From assembly GCA_037389465.1 (NCBI GenBank), contig JAZARR010000146.1:3256001-3320000 (forward strand): a stretch of DNA of 64,000 nt, read 5' to 3'. The stretch is from Baylisascaris procyonis. Its lineage: Eukaryota > Nematoda > Chromadorea > Rhabditida > Ascarididae. Shown in pieces: positions 24,546-37,913 of this stretch. Position numbers and translations under genes: made by a program. Under the pieces are notes generated by a model. The model worked only from the letters and a program-made list of their open reading frames with translations, was not told where the DNA came from and made no database searches. How positions within the stretch are numbered: the stretch's first letter is position 1; every line of letters begins with the position of its first letter.

Positions 24546-26617
24546 CTGGAAACCATCGGTGGAAAATTCTTCAGTTTGGTAATTTTTCAACCAAAATGGC
24601 TATTTTTAGCCGAAAGCACTGTTCCTTTGTAAAAGTTCGGCCTGATCAATTCTTACAAGGTTCTTGGCCGATGAGCTGAAGCTGGATGCTTAAATACTTT
24701 TATGATCTTTTGGGTCAAAGCAGCAGCGCCTGGCGCAAGCAATTCCGGTTATACAGATATCCAGCTATGCTTATTCCTTACAGTCTAACAGTTTATAAGC
24801 TGTAAGCCACCTTGTACGTGAAAAAAAATCCACATTCGAATCTCCCTTTCTTCCTGTTTTCGCTATTACGAGAAACATTGCCTATAGGCTAATGAGGTTT
24901 GAAATCAATGGGAGCTCACACTAGAGAGCTGCCGGCTTCCTTTAGAAATGAATTCGGGTAGCTGTCACACATAAAATCCCAAAGGTTACGGCTGCGTTGT
25001 GCATGTTTCATTCTTATGCTCTTTCTTGCACATATATTAAGAGATCGTCATCAATAGGTATGAAGACCTTTTCTTTGAAGTGAATACTTTTTTTGGGGAA
25101 AAATAGAGGGGAAGAAAGCTTCTTTAGTAAAGGATTCAATATACGTTGATATCTCAAGTGGCCACTAAGGACAAAAGCGTACAACTTGAAAATTGACATG
25201 CTTTCAGAAAGCATTTTGATGGGTAGAGTCAATATGACAGCAAAGATTAATGGTCGTGTAGGAGATCGTCGTGACGAATGCTGCCATTTGTGAGCGTTGC
25301 GATTGTTTGCAGTGTTGAGCTGACTGACGCAACGCTCCTTCAAATTTCAATATGTCCACTTGCAATGTGTATTTGCTAGCACACCCATAAATATGTCAGC
25401 ACCTGATTCGTCTGCTTCATTCAAATCCATTTCTGCATAATTTCGACATATTTCTTTTCCGTATTCAAATTTTCATACCTTGGCATTCATAAAATTTATG
25501 CCTTTTTAATGCTTATTGCTTAGAGCATAATCAATTCACCTATTTCAGCTTAGATGAAATAGAATAAAAGTTGCTCTATTGTCATCTCAATTAAATGTGC
25601 ATTTGTATAGCTCGATGTCGCCATAGATGATCATGAATATGACAGGTAACTGTGATCAAATTCACCGATTAAGGTAGATTCCCATCAAAATGTTCCCAAA
25701 TGTAAAAATCCACCAATTGATGCAGTTAGCCGATATAACGAAACGTTTTGCAGTCATTGTTTCCTTCTATTATTCTCTAATATAAGAGATGGAGGAATGT
25801 TTTTCTCACAAGTTGGCATGCCTTAAATCAACAGTTTCCTCATTTCTATGCAGAGGATTTGCCGCATTCCTTCGTTAAATTTTTTATGATGATTGCTTAA
25901 TTGAAATGATTTGTAAAATATTTCTTGCATATGTCGCATATGTTTATAGTATTTTAGTAGCACATATAATTCCACAACGAAGAGAGGTTAGCGTCGAGAG
26001 AATGAATAAAATCAAAGCTAGTATGCTTGTTGTTCGTCGTTTTCATCGATCAAAAAAGCAAAACAGTGCTAAGACATATGCCCAATTGTAGCATCCAATC
26101 AGCTTTCAAGCCGAATTGCACATTTTTAGTGTTGTTTGTCGTTCGAATACCCTCCTAGCAATCCATCTCTACGTTTCTGTCAATTCTCTATCAATTTTTT
26201 TAGGACACCACATTCTTCTTTGAGTGCTTGATATCATCGCTACAGCCTTTCCGAAATTATCCTGCTTCTAGCTTCCACTTTAACTAGGCATCAATACAAC
26301 TGTGAATTGTTTCATAATACAGAAAATCCGATAACTGTGGCTTTAAAATACTCTTATATGCTAAAGAGATGTATAACAAGAAGCGAGATCATCAAATTTT
26401 GAAATGGAATATTTCTCGTGGAATTTCTTGCCACCATAGAGAAAGCAGAAATCTAGTAGCTAGTTGATACATAAAGTGCTTAAGGGGAAGATGTGTCATT
26501 CAATGCCAACCAATCTTTTTAATACCGATGACACTGAAAGTTATCCCTCCTACGCAAGCAGCAAGGTTATTCATTCCTATTAATATGTTAACTTCTATGT
26601 GGTCTTGTTTTTTTGAC

Positions 26618-26648
<31 letters not shown>

Positions 26649-26665
26649 AAGAGAAAGAAAAGAAA
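26618..26665 (+). repeat. (GA)n purine tract
   Basis: GAGAGAGAGA-type repeat with scattered AAAG interruptions, purine-only on the plus strand, about 300 bp upstream of the start of the ion-channel gene. GAGA-like tracts can be promoter-proximal, but no function is shown here. Confidence 0.85.
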
Positions 26666-26953
26666 AAGGAATGGCAAAGGAGACATTTTAAGATCTCTTC
26701 GGGTTTTCAAATGAAGAGTTCACGCACTCATATGAAATATTTTTCATAAAATGTTCGCTGTAACTGTCACAATGAAGATTTGCCGTTAAATTTCAGTCAA
26801 TAAACGATTTTAAAATTTGATTTCTTCAGCATGAATAGAGATATTTCACTGACCGTTGATGTATTCAACATTACAATGCGTACTAAAAAATAAAAACGGA
26901 AGCTGAATTTGCATATCTAAAAGCTAAAGTAGGTGCTACTGGATACAGTGCCC

Positions 26954-29900
26954 ATGATAGATGATAGAAAGCACCAGAAATCCGAGAATCAAAGTGACAC
27001 TTCACGAAGAAATCGAACGGATTGGCGCTCACGAGGAAAGAGGTACGAATATGCCATCACATTTGTCAGCTTTTGCTTAATCCTTCCAAATTTCACGCTT
27101 CACTCGTTGATATTCTGCTATAGCTTTTATCTATTTCATTCAGTTGCTATGATTCAATTTGATATTACAATGAGTCCGTCACACTTCCCATAAAAGGCGT
27201 ATGAAATGTTTGCATTTTCCTACTACTTACAAGCACGTTCCCACTGAAAAAATGAGACGGTTAAGTGATCCCCGAAATCCAGAGCTCTCTTGTCCATTTT
27301 CTGGACTCCGAACGGTAACTTTATTGTCAAGTATTCCATCTGAAGTTGAAATCCACTTTTAGGAGAAAGAGAGAGCAATGGAAGTGATGAAACGTATAGA
27401 AAACGAAGAATCTAGAAGTAGAGAAAGGGGGCAGAATTCCACTCAAAGAATAGTCGAATTTTGGTTAACTTTCAACATGAATGCTTGCTGTGTGTACTAG
27501 TAATAAAGGTGCCTTTATTGTGATTTTATGAATTGCTTTCAAATGTTTGATTACAGTCATTCTGTAATGAATTCAAATATTAACAAGTGTTCACCTTAGA
27601 GTTTATCTTAGGGCGTCTGATGGCACAAATCTCATGGCAGCTAAGGTTATCGTTAAAGAGGATTCTGATTCCGAAGACAACAGCTTCATACTTTTTAGGG
27701 TAAGTTAGGTGGTGCCTACTTTTATGTTTATTAGATATACCGTATATGGTGAGAATAACTTTGCATGCATTTGCATATTTGACATATGAACCTATGAATT
27801 GATATATTTCTTAACGAGCACCTTATATCATCAGGGTAATTTCCATCATCGACAACGAATCACAATTTCAGTTCCATCGAAATCATCTCACCAATTAGCA
27901 TTTATGAGCTGAAAAGAAATAGCTACCCAAACAGTTTTTTCCCGCAAGTCAGATTTTTTCAAGAGTATGATGAAATATTTATTGAATGAATAATTTTATT
28001 CCAGGACAACACGACATTTCATGGGGTTCGAGATCTTCTTATATCTCAGAGCTTGCCCATGCAACTCGTTTGGGTGACCCTAATAGCTTTAGCGTTAGTG
28101 TCTGCTATTCAAGGAGCATATATGATATTCAGCGAATATATCGCTCATCCTGTTGTTGTCTCTTATTTCATCCAAGAAGCGGGTATGTGCTTGTTTCCTC
28201 ATACACAAACATTAGATGGCAATATGCCCTTGTGCACTGATGGTGATCGATGAGTTGCGTCGCCGGGGAAATAACTGGGTGGAGAGTGCGCATTTCCCTA
28301 GAAAATTTAACGATGGGCTATTGCCCTCCTCGAATTTTTTAGAATTTTGGAACATTTCGCTAGTTTTTGCGCTCGTTCTCAAGCACAGAAACTTTTCTGA
28401 ATAAGAGGAACATGTGGAATATCATCTTCACACCTTAATGTTTTCAAGTTAACTGTGCTACTGCTTTTACAAATTAATTAAATAACGGTGAATTACATCA
28501 TTGCCTAAAGAACAATGAGAGCTAAAGAAAACTTTGCACAAATTTGGACGCCCATATGCAGAGAAAAATGAGGACGTCTTTTAGATTATTTGCCGAAATC
28601 TTGCTTTCATCTTCTGATATACGAACTCTAAAGCGTCAATTTATTATTGGTTTTGAGCATTTTACAAATATCCTAAAAATGTTATCTTATGAACTTTCAT
28701 TTTTCACGCTTTAAATAATGATGTGTAAAGGATTAAGAAATTTTTAAACCCAATCAGCATGCTCTCTGAGCCGAAATAGTGATTCTAACTTCATATTGTC
28801 GTGTAATAGAAAACTTGGTATCAGAGCCAGTTTCGAATTCATTCAGCCGTTTCAAGTTGCATCACTCGACACTTTTCCAATTTCGAATGGCCTCGACTTT
28901 CACTGGTCACTTTTAAATTTTGTTGGCCAACTCAAAGTGTCAACGGTCATCTGAAAATTTCAGTGGTCATTTAAAAAATTATGACCACTACCTCCCATCA
29001 TGGTTTTTGAAAGAGAGAGCGAGATATTTGCTTTCATAAAAATTTTTTAATGAGATTTTTCACTTTATTTCAATCTAATATCAATAGAATCGCTAGAAAA
29101 CGCTCTAAGTGAAAAGTTTCAAGGTCGCCGTCTTGCTCTACCGGATATTGTGATTTGTCCATTCAATCGCTATAATCGATCCTATTTGGAGGAGTTGAAT
29201 GTTAGCAATGGACTGGCCCAATATCTTGAACTATCCTATCCAAGTCCAATGCTTCATTCATTTCAAATTCGTCAATACACTGAAACAGTCGCGAATATCG
29301 ATCGCTTCGATTTCGAACTTGAAACTCTGCTAAAGAAACTTGGCAATATTTCCTTCACTCAATTTATTAAAATGGTCTCTTTTTCAACCATTTTAATGGC
29401 TGAAACAAATAAGAGAACTTTGGAAAATTCGTCTTTGAACTAGAGCGTTTGCGAAGGGGCAATGGACAAAGAGTGTTCAAAGTGCGGACGAAAATCGAAA
29501 AAAGAGGCCTGACTAATTAATAATTCAAGAGACTTTATTTATTTATTTGTTCATTAATTTGCATAAATGCATGCGTTTATCGAATAAATATATTTACATA
29601 GGTGTAAATTGTTTTCCTTTTTTTTTCTCGTGAACATCAGAGAAACAGCTTTCTTAAAGCATAAATACCCCAGTTATTTAAAAGTATCTTATTGAGGTTC
29701 TCTCACATGGAAATTACCGTTTAGAGAGTTTTCTGATTTTGTACTTTGTGAATTCTTATATTTTTACGGTTATATTCTTTGTTAGAAATTTTCTGAAAAT
29801 CAAGCAGTTATAATTTGATATTAATGCTATTTTCAGTCAACTCTTGATTGTTCAGCATTTTTCGAGAATAAAGCAATATGTGATAATTTAACAGAAACGA

Positions 29901-32900
29901 TGTCGTCTGCAGGGAAATGTTTCAGAATACCAGGTGCTGACCAGGTGAGTCGTTTCAAAAAAATTTCACCTTTCAAAAGTTTTAAAGAGTCATTTCAAAA
30001 AAAAAAAAATGCTTCCGAAGAGAACAAAATGACCGATTAACGGCAAAAGTGATTGCACTGCAGCGACTTTTAGTTTAAAATGTGAATTGTTGCCGTTATG
30101 AAATTGAGCCCTTATCGAATCCACTCTTGACTGTTTCAAATGAATCACGTTCCAAAAATATTTTTATACAACGGAAATTTAAAAAATTCTTTGTTTTCAC
30201 GTCTCACGGCTTACAGCGACATTCATAAGCTACAAAAAACGTCTTCAGGAGGGTGATGGATTCGGCTATGGTGCAAGGTTTGTGATCAAACTACCGAATC
30301 ATCTGTACAATCCAGGCGTTAATCAAATGTTAAATGATGGAATTGCTGTGAAATTAGCTGAGAGGAGTCGTGGTATCGATCAAGACTTAACTTTTATACC
30401 TTCAGGTCGAAATTTTTTGAATTTATTCCAGTATATCGTCATAAATGGTGGGTATTCCACCAGTACGTTAGAGAATTAACACTATGCTGTACTTACTGCC
30501 TATTCCTTCGCAGTGAAAATTCATCTGCCTAAAATCCCTGTGAATCAAGCGTTGATGACTCTATTATGTAATTAGTGAAATAAAATATACGGTCCTCAAA
30601 GATGTTTTCTTTCAAAGTCCTGCTTCAAATTTCATCATCTCATAATTTTTTTCTTTTGTTGAAGGTTTCCTGTTCTTCCTTTTCTCCTTTAACCCCTTTT
30701 TTCTCCTCTCTTCCCTCCCAATTTTTGTTAACAGTTTGCTAAATATAATGATAGCTCAGAAATAGAATGATATTGAAAAAGCAGTTATAGGTGTGCACGC
30801 TATAATTCCTCTGTCAGCAACCAAATATGAGTTCATGAATGATCCACCTCGATATATGTGTGAAGAGAATGCTGATCCCACCTATAGCAGAGTTTGGTGT
30901 TTTGAGGTGAGTGCATTTTGCGTACTTTAGATGTTATATTAAGACGTTTTTACTGCACATTAGCATCAATTCAGAGCTATGCTTCACCAGGTTAGAACTG
31001 CCCTTAAGTTATCTTAGAGGCTCTTGATTTCCCTTGAAGTAACGCTTAGCACCACATAATGAAACGCCATCAATCCATAAAACAGTGGTATTATCTTACA
31101 AATTATTTCGGGAGTACGTAATAACCTCATTAATTCAAAGAATATTCGTCGTTTCTTTTGATAATAACGAGTATAATGATAGGCAGTCATTGACGGTATT
31201 AAAGGTGTGTTTAACGCAAGCATCCGAAGACGCATGCAATTGTTCGTTAGCAGCTGCAACGGTACTACGTAAGCCGTCGATTTGCACAACGAAACAATTT
31301 TTTCATTGTTTCGCCACTCAACTCTTCGCCGATAATAATACACATATTGTCGAGGTTTGTCTTACAAATAAAGTAATTATAAACTTATATCACAAACGTT
31401 TCCTTTCAAAAAAGTCAACAATGGAAGTTTTCACTAATGATGTGATTGTAGATCCACAATGCGATGAAAATCAGGTTCAGAATCCCTCCTCCCCACCCTC
31501 TACCTCCCCCCTCCCCCACCCTCAATTCAACGAGCGCATATTTCGTTGTTTGTTTGCTTTAATCTCTAAAGTACACATGACACAAGCTCATTCAACCGAT
31601 TTCAATTATAACACATAAAGGAAATATTTGCATTTATGTACGCGTTTCATATTTGTGAAAATTTGATAAACAATCAACATAGGACAGTTTAATGACTCAA
31701 TTATATAAATTTTGTAAGAAGTGGAAATTTTTCAACACTAAAAAATACCATCATTTGCCGAAATCAGAATCGGATTCGTAAAATAAAAAAATATATTCCA
31801 ATTCATGATTTTTGGTTTAGAAATAGTATAGCCCCGGATCGAAATAGTATAGCCCCGAATCGATATTCTCATTCGAAACCTTATTATTAGATGAGATCAA
31901 AGCTATACTAGGAAGGTAGCCTTAATTGGATGCGTCAGTTTATCGATCAGTTCTAGAAATTTGATGGTGGAATTTCGAACGGTAATAAACTTGTCTAATT
32001 TTTTCCTTGCACAAATTGGACTGAGAAATTGAAGCGTTACGAAGCACCGAATGTGGTGCACTCGAGATCAATCGCATTCTTTCTGAAAAGTAAAAACAAG
32101 AATATTCCATGAAGCCGGAAATAAATCCAAACAGCTACAGAATGCTGTAATAGAGGCAAAGCGCAATTCTACAGGTGCAAAAGATAGTTGCGATGCATGT
32201 CTTTTGAAGGCGAAACTTTGCCAATTCCTCAGCGAGGTATTGATGTAATCAAGGTAGACAACGAAAAAACGCCTACAATGCAGGTGACTTTTTTAAATTA
32301 AAGCCAATTTCTGTGCTCATACGTATGTCATTATAAGCCCTATGAGATGCTATAATCGCCAACCCAAGCAATCCGCCTTCATCGCTCCACGCATCTTTAA
32401 AGAGATCTCTTTAAAAATAAAGTTTATTTTATCGTGCGAAGTTCTACTCGTTACGTTTTTTTTGCAGCAATGCAAAGCGCAGTGTAAACCACCATGTTCA
32501 TATTGGCAATTCCAAAAGACGGTTAGCTATGCACATTTCCCAGCTAAACACACTCGATTTTTCGTTGAAAATGACAGCGAATGGGAAAGCCTCCAAAACA
32601 CCATCATCCTTGAGGTATCGTCTATCTATTGCTTTTTGCTATTGGCGTTTGCCATTGCGAGTGTTACAATAGCTGCAGTCAATAAGCCTTCAGAAATTTG
32701 TTTTCAAATATATCAAAAGAGCACTACAATCATCTTAAATTACCTTAAAATTAATCTCCATTGCATAATCCTACCTATAGCTTCCATATTCCGCAAAATG
32801 ACTTTGATGCATTCATCGGCTGGTCGTGATTGTTGCACTTAAATGTTTCCCATGGAAAATGTGCTTTATTTCAACTTCCGACTTATATTTTCTCAAGCTA

Positions 32901-35189
32901 GGAATTGTGGTGCATAGGTTGGTGATCAGTTTGGTCGTAAATTTAGAATGAAAATGTGATAGATAAAATACACGGTGCAGAAGAAAATATAGCACCCAAT
33001 GGATGAATCCGATAGGGGAGAATAAGGGGAAAAAAGCAAATTGGACTAGATGCCACAAAGTAGAAAATAACACTCGTGAGACAGTTCACAAAAATAGCAA
33101 ACTAAGTGAAAACATATAAAAACGAGGAGAAGGGTGAAGTGGAGAGACAGAAGCGTAATATTATACTCTTGTTGACGATGTAAAACTGAATAGTTGTGGT
33201 GGAAGAGATGTGATTTACTTTTTGCAAGTCTGTAATACTTTCGCTTCCGCAATTTTATCCGGCGCGGAATTCCGAGCGTTTATTGCTGCGGAATCCCACG
33301 TGTTTATCACCAGGTTTGAGAAAAGTGTTTGAATTTATTCTATCTCTACATGACAACAGTTAACCTGCAAGAGTTTGCCAGGCAAGTATGGCCATTTATG
33401 AGGCATGATTTGAAGAATTCATCGAAAGGAGGCTCAGTGATTTCGTGAACAGTATTGTACGCCATATAACGAACCAAGTAAAACCACGCAGCTCGAGCCT
33501 CTGTAAATCTAAGGTGCCAATTCTTTGTATATTGTGGGGGTCGCAAATGATCGAGCATACGGTCTTTTGAGTAAACGAAGAGTAAAAAGCTTCTTCAACA
33601 CTCTCGGTTAATCTCTGCAAGGGTCGACCGTGACCAGAGCCATTGATCAACATATACGTGATGCTATATTGAGGGAAATAACATCGCAACAGTTTTAGTC
33701 TTTCGAATACTCCAAACCATTCATCGCTCCACACCCTCGCTGAATTGATCATTGCAGAAATAAATGTTGAGGGGTGCCAGCCGCACCCAACGTACCGACC
33801 CACCTTCACCGTCTCCCCATCTGCTACAACCACAACCCTCTATATCCCTCTTCAAACCTTCTGGAATTCTGCATTGCAACAACGCAAAATTGCTCTCCAA
33901 GCCCATGTCACTCATAAACGAACGACATATCAAGTTGGTTTGGCTGATGCGATGCAGGGAAATAAAGAAAGTTTACTAGAGAACGCTTGGCAACATTTGC
34001 ACAGCGCGTATCCATGCTGTGCCAAAACAAAATTGTATCGTAAGCGTTTTATACGGTTTGTCTTTTTAATGAATCAGTTCAATGTGTACAAGTAATAACT
34101 GTGAAAATCACCTTTCAGCTGGTATTCAAAGATGAAGAAGTCGTTCGACTTCGTGAACGGAACCCATTCCCAACCTGTCTCATAACAAATAAGTTTGGGA
34201 GTTCCCTCACATGACAACAAAATTTATGAAATTTTTGCTAACGGTCATGAAAGTGGGGGTTTTTAGCTTTTTTTTTGCAATTTGGTTAATTGCGTATTGC
34301 AAGTTGTAATCTGTCAGTTGCAAATCCATAATGACGTGGTCAGTGTTGATACTGCAATTGTTTCACATCGTTCATCTTTAAATGTCACTTTACAGCACCG
34401 AAGCATACGGAACTGCTCAAATAAATTTCTAACTGTGTCATTTTCTAACTGCGTGTTTCATTAAACGTTATTTATGATTCAGGGCAAACCAGCATATGTA
34501 ACTCGCCTTTCCAGTTGTAGCAATGCTTTACACGCTTGGTTTATTGCATGAAATTAAATTTAAGAAATTGATAAATGCTTCAGTTTATAGGGTTGGATAG
34601 CACCTCGATTTTAAAATGTTGCCCTAAATTTCACAACTACATATTTCGCTCTAACGTGGTTATTACCGTGGAACTCGCTCCTAGGAGCCAAATTAAGAAG
34701 GAATTCTGACTGAATATTGAAAACATACCTCACTTTTCTGAGTTTTGGCAAAAAATTTCGCAAATTTTGTTGTCATGCAATGGAGGTCCTGAAGGTTTTT
34801 GTCATGAGTTACGAAGGAAATTGGGTTCCGTTCAGGGCGTTGAATGGCTTCCTCATTTTTCAACACCAGCTCAGATATGATTACTCTTGCATTTTATTCT
34901 GTTTTATTTTGGCACAGCATATAGATGTGTGTTGTGAACGTTACGATGCATTCATTCTCTGGTCATATTTTGGAGTGCACATGCAAAACTCGCATCTATT
35001 GTTTCATGTGGTGAGAGAGAAGTGCATTTCTTTGTTTCCCTGCATTCAACCTGGAAAACTGACTTGGCGTTTTGTTCATTTTTCAGTGACAAGGGCATTG
35101 ACGGATTTTTGGCGTTTCTTCGCTCGCATTTAGATTGCAAGTATTTGGGCGCTACACGGCTACTGTTGATATGATCGGGGGTTTGGGGA

Positions 35190-35280
<91 letters not shown>

Positions 35281-37575
35281 GCTTAAACATATATGGGCTT
35301 TTAGCAATGATTGTGGTCTAAACATTATTTTAAGCCACAGTCATTGTTAAAAGTCTCAAACTTGGGGTCGTTAGAGAATGCCCAAAAACACTTCACCAAA
35401 CATGATTTTGCGCCAAACAATCGGGTCAAATTTAAGCCTCCGATGCTCCAGTGATTCCACGTTGAAGATTTTGAGCTGGAAGTGGTGCAATCTGACTGCC
35501 ATGAGACATGGCGGTCTTTGCGAAAAGCAACATGGCTGCTCGGTTTCAGACATTCGCCAACAGTCTAATTAGAAACCAAATAAGAAGTCGATAGATAAGT
35601 ACAGTATTCCAAATGGGTCAGCAGTAAGCAACGGAGGACTTTTAATATTGCTCAACACATCTATTGTGCAGAGCGTGGCGAACATAGCGATTTCCGACGA
35701 CTTTTCAGCAACAATGGGACACTGCAATCTTCAAGGGAGATCAAAGTCGATTAATAACACCAAGCTTATTAACGCCATCTGTGGCAGAAAGAACCTTACT
35801 TTCCAGCCTCAGAAAACATTCACGTTGGAAGCTGATATGTATCAAATAAATATGTACCGACTAGTTGGCGAATGCATCAACATCCTTCTCCAGGATACGG
35901 AAGTCGTAGGCAAGACTACATAATGAATGATAGATTTTGAGGTCATCAATGAAGTGTCTGGTACTACTGAGAACGTTACCACGAGCATCGTTAATGTATA
36001 CGGGACAAAAAACGGGGCTCTAAACACTTTCTTGTGGGAACTAGCAGGAACTGGGTGCTCAACGGATTAGCTGCCTCCAATTCTTGCTTGAAAACTTCAT
36101 CCACATAATAATGCTCTAGTTCATTTAGCAAAGGGCTGACGACAGAATATTTTTTCATTTTCAAGAACAGCTTTCCATAACAGACCACATCAAGGGTACA
36201 CACAATTCTTTTGCATAATCAATATACACAATTTCGGTATGAACTCTAATATTCAACGCGGACATCCTATCGCTTAAAGAAGCCTTCAAATCAAACACTT
36301 TTGATGTTTACTCCCTCGGACGCCATGTAAACGCTTTGTTTTTTTCCTTTTTCTTTGTTGTTCCCATTCCCGGTTATGCTACCTATCGTTATGATCGTAC
36401 TTAAATGCCTCTTGTACAATTTTCTATTTGGAGACGTTGAAATAAAATTAATGAAATAAAAAGAAATAATGTGACGTCTCCAATGATCTCTGTAATTACT
36501 AGAAATAGTAGCTCTTTTCCAACAATAGCATGAACCCCTCATTGACAAATTAGCAAATATGCTGTGTTACTGAATGATCACTAAGGAAAGTATTGAGTCA
36601 AGAGCGGAAATGTCATTTGAAAGACATCAATTTTAATGTGTGATTATTGAAGAAAGAAGAAATGTTTCAGGTGTTTTATACAAGTTTGGATTTTACGGTT
36701 ATTAAGCATATGGTTGCAATGACTCCAAGTTCATTTATTGCGCAAATTGGAGGTGAGTTGTTTCTAGTGCTCATCCCATCCTCTCGACCCTTTCTACCTC
36801 ACAGTTCATCATTTCCTATATTTTAGAGCTTGAAGTTGATAATACTGCATTCCAGAAAGGAAGAAAAGTTAAAAAAAATAAATTGTTAAGCTGTACTTAT
36901 TGCTCTTAATCTTTACATTTGAATGAGACACCGTTGAACGGCTATAGATCGCTCGGATATCTTCTGGATAGAGATAAAGGTGAACTGAGGGTGCAGATTG
37001 TTTTAAAAAGCATTCGATGTTTGTGGCTTGCTGTGTCTCTCGAAGATGTGCACGACATCACCATTGCTTGCCCTAAGACGCTAGCGGCATAATCCCTTAT
37101 CTGGCAAATATTAGTTAGGGGTTGATTTTATGGTCTATCAACTAAATTATGGATGAAGCAAATGCGGCAGATATAGTTTCAAGACGAAATCGCCGAAGTT
37201 AGAAAGTAAGAAATGTCTTTTTTAACATATATTGTTGTGTGTGATGTCCCAATTCGGCGTGCTCTCTTCTGTTTCTCTTCTTTGAAAGTAAAGAGGATAG
37301 CACCAGCCATTTATTGATGAGGTGAGCAGTCAGTTACAAATTCTATGTTATTACCTCCCCTTCTAATATTTCTTTCAGGACAAATATCATTATGGATTGG
37401 TGGTTCGATAATTTCAATTCTTCAACTATTAATCTATCTATTTCGTGGTATTTATTCATCGTTTCGTCGTAAATCTCATAAAACAACGTCAGAATCATTA
37501 AAAAGTCATAGTACGCTTGTGGGGAAGAATTCGCATCGCTTAAACAACAATCATTTTGCTACTGCAAATTTGTGA
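26954..37575 (+). CDS. DEG/ENaC-family (amiloride-sensitive) cation channel subunit, 11 exons, about 532 aa
   Basis: Exons, all in phase: 26954-27042, 27612-27699, 28005-28182, 29088-29374, 29837-29944, 30249-30405, 30791-30906, 31205-31354, 32468-32614, 36671-36752, 37379-37575. An acidic/basic cytosolic N-terminus leads to the family His-Gly motif (TTFHGVRDLL), then TM1 (VWVTLIALALVSAIQGAYMI). The post-TM1 segment ALPDIVICPFNRYN matches 'fPaVTiCp.N'. The Cys-rich ectodomain includes DCSAFF, C-x3-C (WCFEVC), ACNC and QCKAQCKPPC followed by Tyr/Phe-Pro. TM2 is GGQISLWIGGSIISILQLLI, with the family's G-x-S filter. Members form trimeric Na+-permeable plasma-membrane channels. The canonical Glu after the filter is Gln here. 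The 29374 donor (GTCTCT) is the least certain boundary. The first in-frame ATG after a stop was taken as start. An AATAAA lies at 37908. Confidence 0.9.
31820..31861. repeat. Tandem duplication of a 21-bp unit
   Basis: GAAATAGTATAGCCCCGGATC is followed at once by the same 21 bases with one substitution (GGATC to GAATC). It lies in the intron between the exon ending at 31354 and the exon starting at 32468. Confidence 0.9.
33350..33835 (-). pseudogene. LINE reverse-transcriptase C-terminal fragment, antisense in the channel intron
   Basis: Minus-strand frames contain DQWLWSRSTLAEINREC, then (frameshifted) SVEEAFYSSFTQKT and IQRIGTLDLQRLELRG. These align by eye with the LINE C-terminal blocks 'LEY..VWSPs...dI..iE.vQ..FTrr' and 'Y.eRL..L.L.sLElRR..-DLI..YKi'. 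Stops and frameshifts show it is dead. It has the same orientation as the RT core at 35.7-36.3 kb, so it could be the 3' part of the same insertion, later split or expanded. Confidence 0.6.
33790..34045 (+). CDS. Orphan exon-like reading frame inside the channel intron (tetraspanin-like CC motif, tentative)
   Basis: A plus-strand frame reads KRTTYQVGLADAMQGNKESL, then LENAWQHLHSAYPCCAKTK up to a plausible donor (TATC|GTAAGC). The 'W..L...Y.CC' arrangement is reminiscent of the CCG segment of tetraspanin large loops, but with CCA. No flanking transmembrane exons were found and the candidate next exon (after TTTCAG near 34120) does not join in phase. It could be an exon relic or chance. Confidence 0.18.
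35192..35278. repeat. (AAAT)n followed by (AT)n
   Basis: Ten AAAT/ATAA units followed by about 24 AT units within the largest intron of the channel gene. It lies between the two antisense LINE fragments. Confidence 0.95.
35690..36300 (-). pseudogene. LINE reverse-transcriptase core fragment, antisense in the channel intron
   Basis: Reading the minus strand from 36300: LSDRMSALNIRVHTEIVYID then YAKE (the 'vYlDfsKAFD' block), then in a shifted frame DVVCYGKLFLKMKKYSVVSP and LLNELEHY ('sV.H..Ll.KL..ygi..pLl.Wi'), then ESV*SPVFCPVYINDARGNV ('GSVLGPlLFllYiNDl'), then HFIDDLKIYHSL (the catalytic 'FADDlKi' box with Ala to Ile) and ILEKDVDAFAN. Block order and spacing are those of CR1/Jockey-type LINE reverse transcriptases. 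At least one frameshift, in-frame stops and an altered catalytic box make it inactive. Confidence 0.85.
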
Positions 37576-37907
37576 TCTTTCGCTTTTTAGTTGTCATAAT
37601 ACAATTTGTCTAAGCGTTTATAAAATTTCTCCGATCTAAACAATCATTTATTTTCTTCAATAACTTTAAATGAAACTATCCTCGAAAAGATCTTTTATTC
37701 CTTTATATGAAATTCTAAATTTTTACATTAAAAACGAAATAGCATTATGTGAGGGTTGGCCTGTTCCATAATATACGTACGGCTACCCAATTTCCTAGGC
37801 TATATTTTCTTGCTTATCGAGAGAACACTCGAAGACGGTTAAGGCCACCGAGCAAAAAAATGCGATCATATTCACATAATGACGTTGAGGAGTTCAATTT
37901 TTGTTTC

Positions 37908-37913
37908 AATAAA
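37908..37913 (+). terminator. Polyadenylation signal candidate of the channel gene
   Basis: AATAAA in a TTTCAATAAAGATC context about 330 bp after the channel's stop codon. Confidence 0.4.

Noticed and set aside
34717..35133. 138-codon plus-strand frame in the channel intron
   Set aside because: It has no splice context, no motif and a Cys/Phe/His-heavy composition typical of chance frames in AT-rich DNA.
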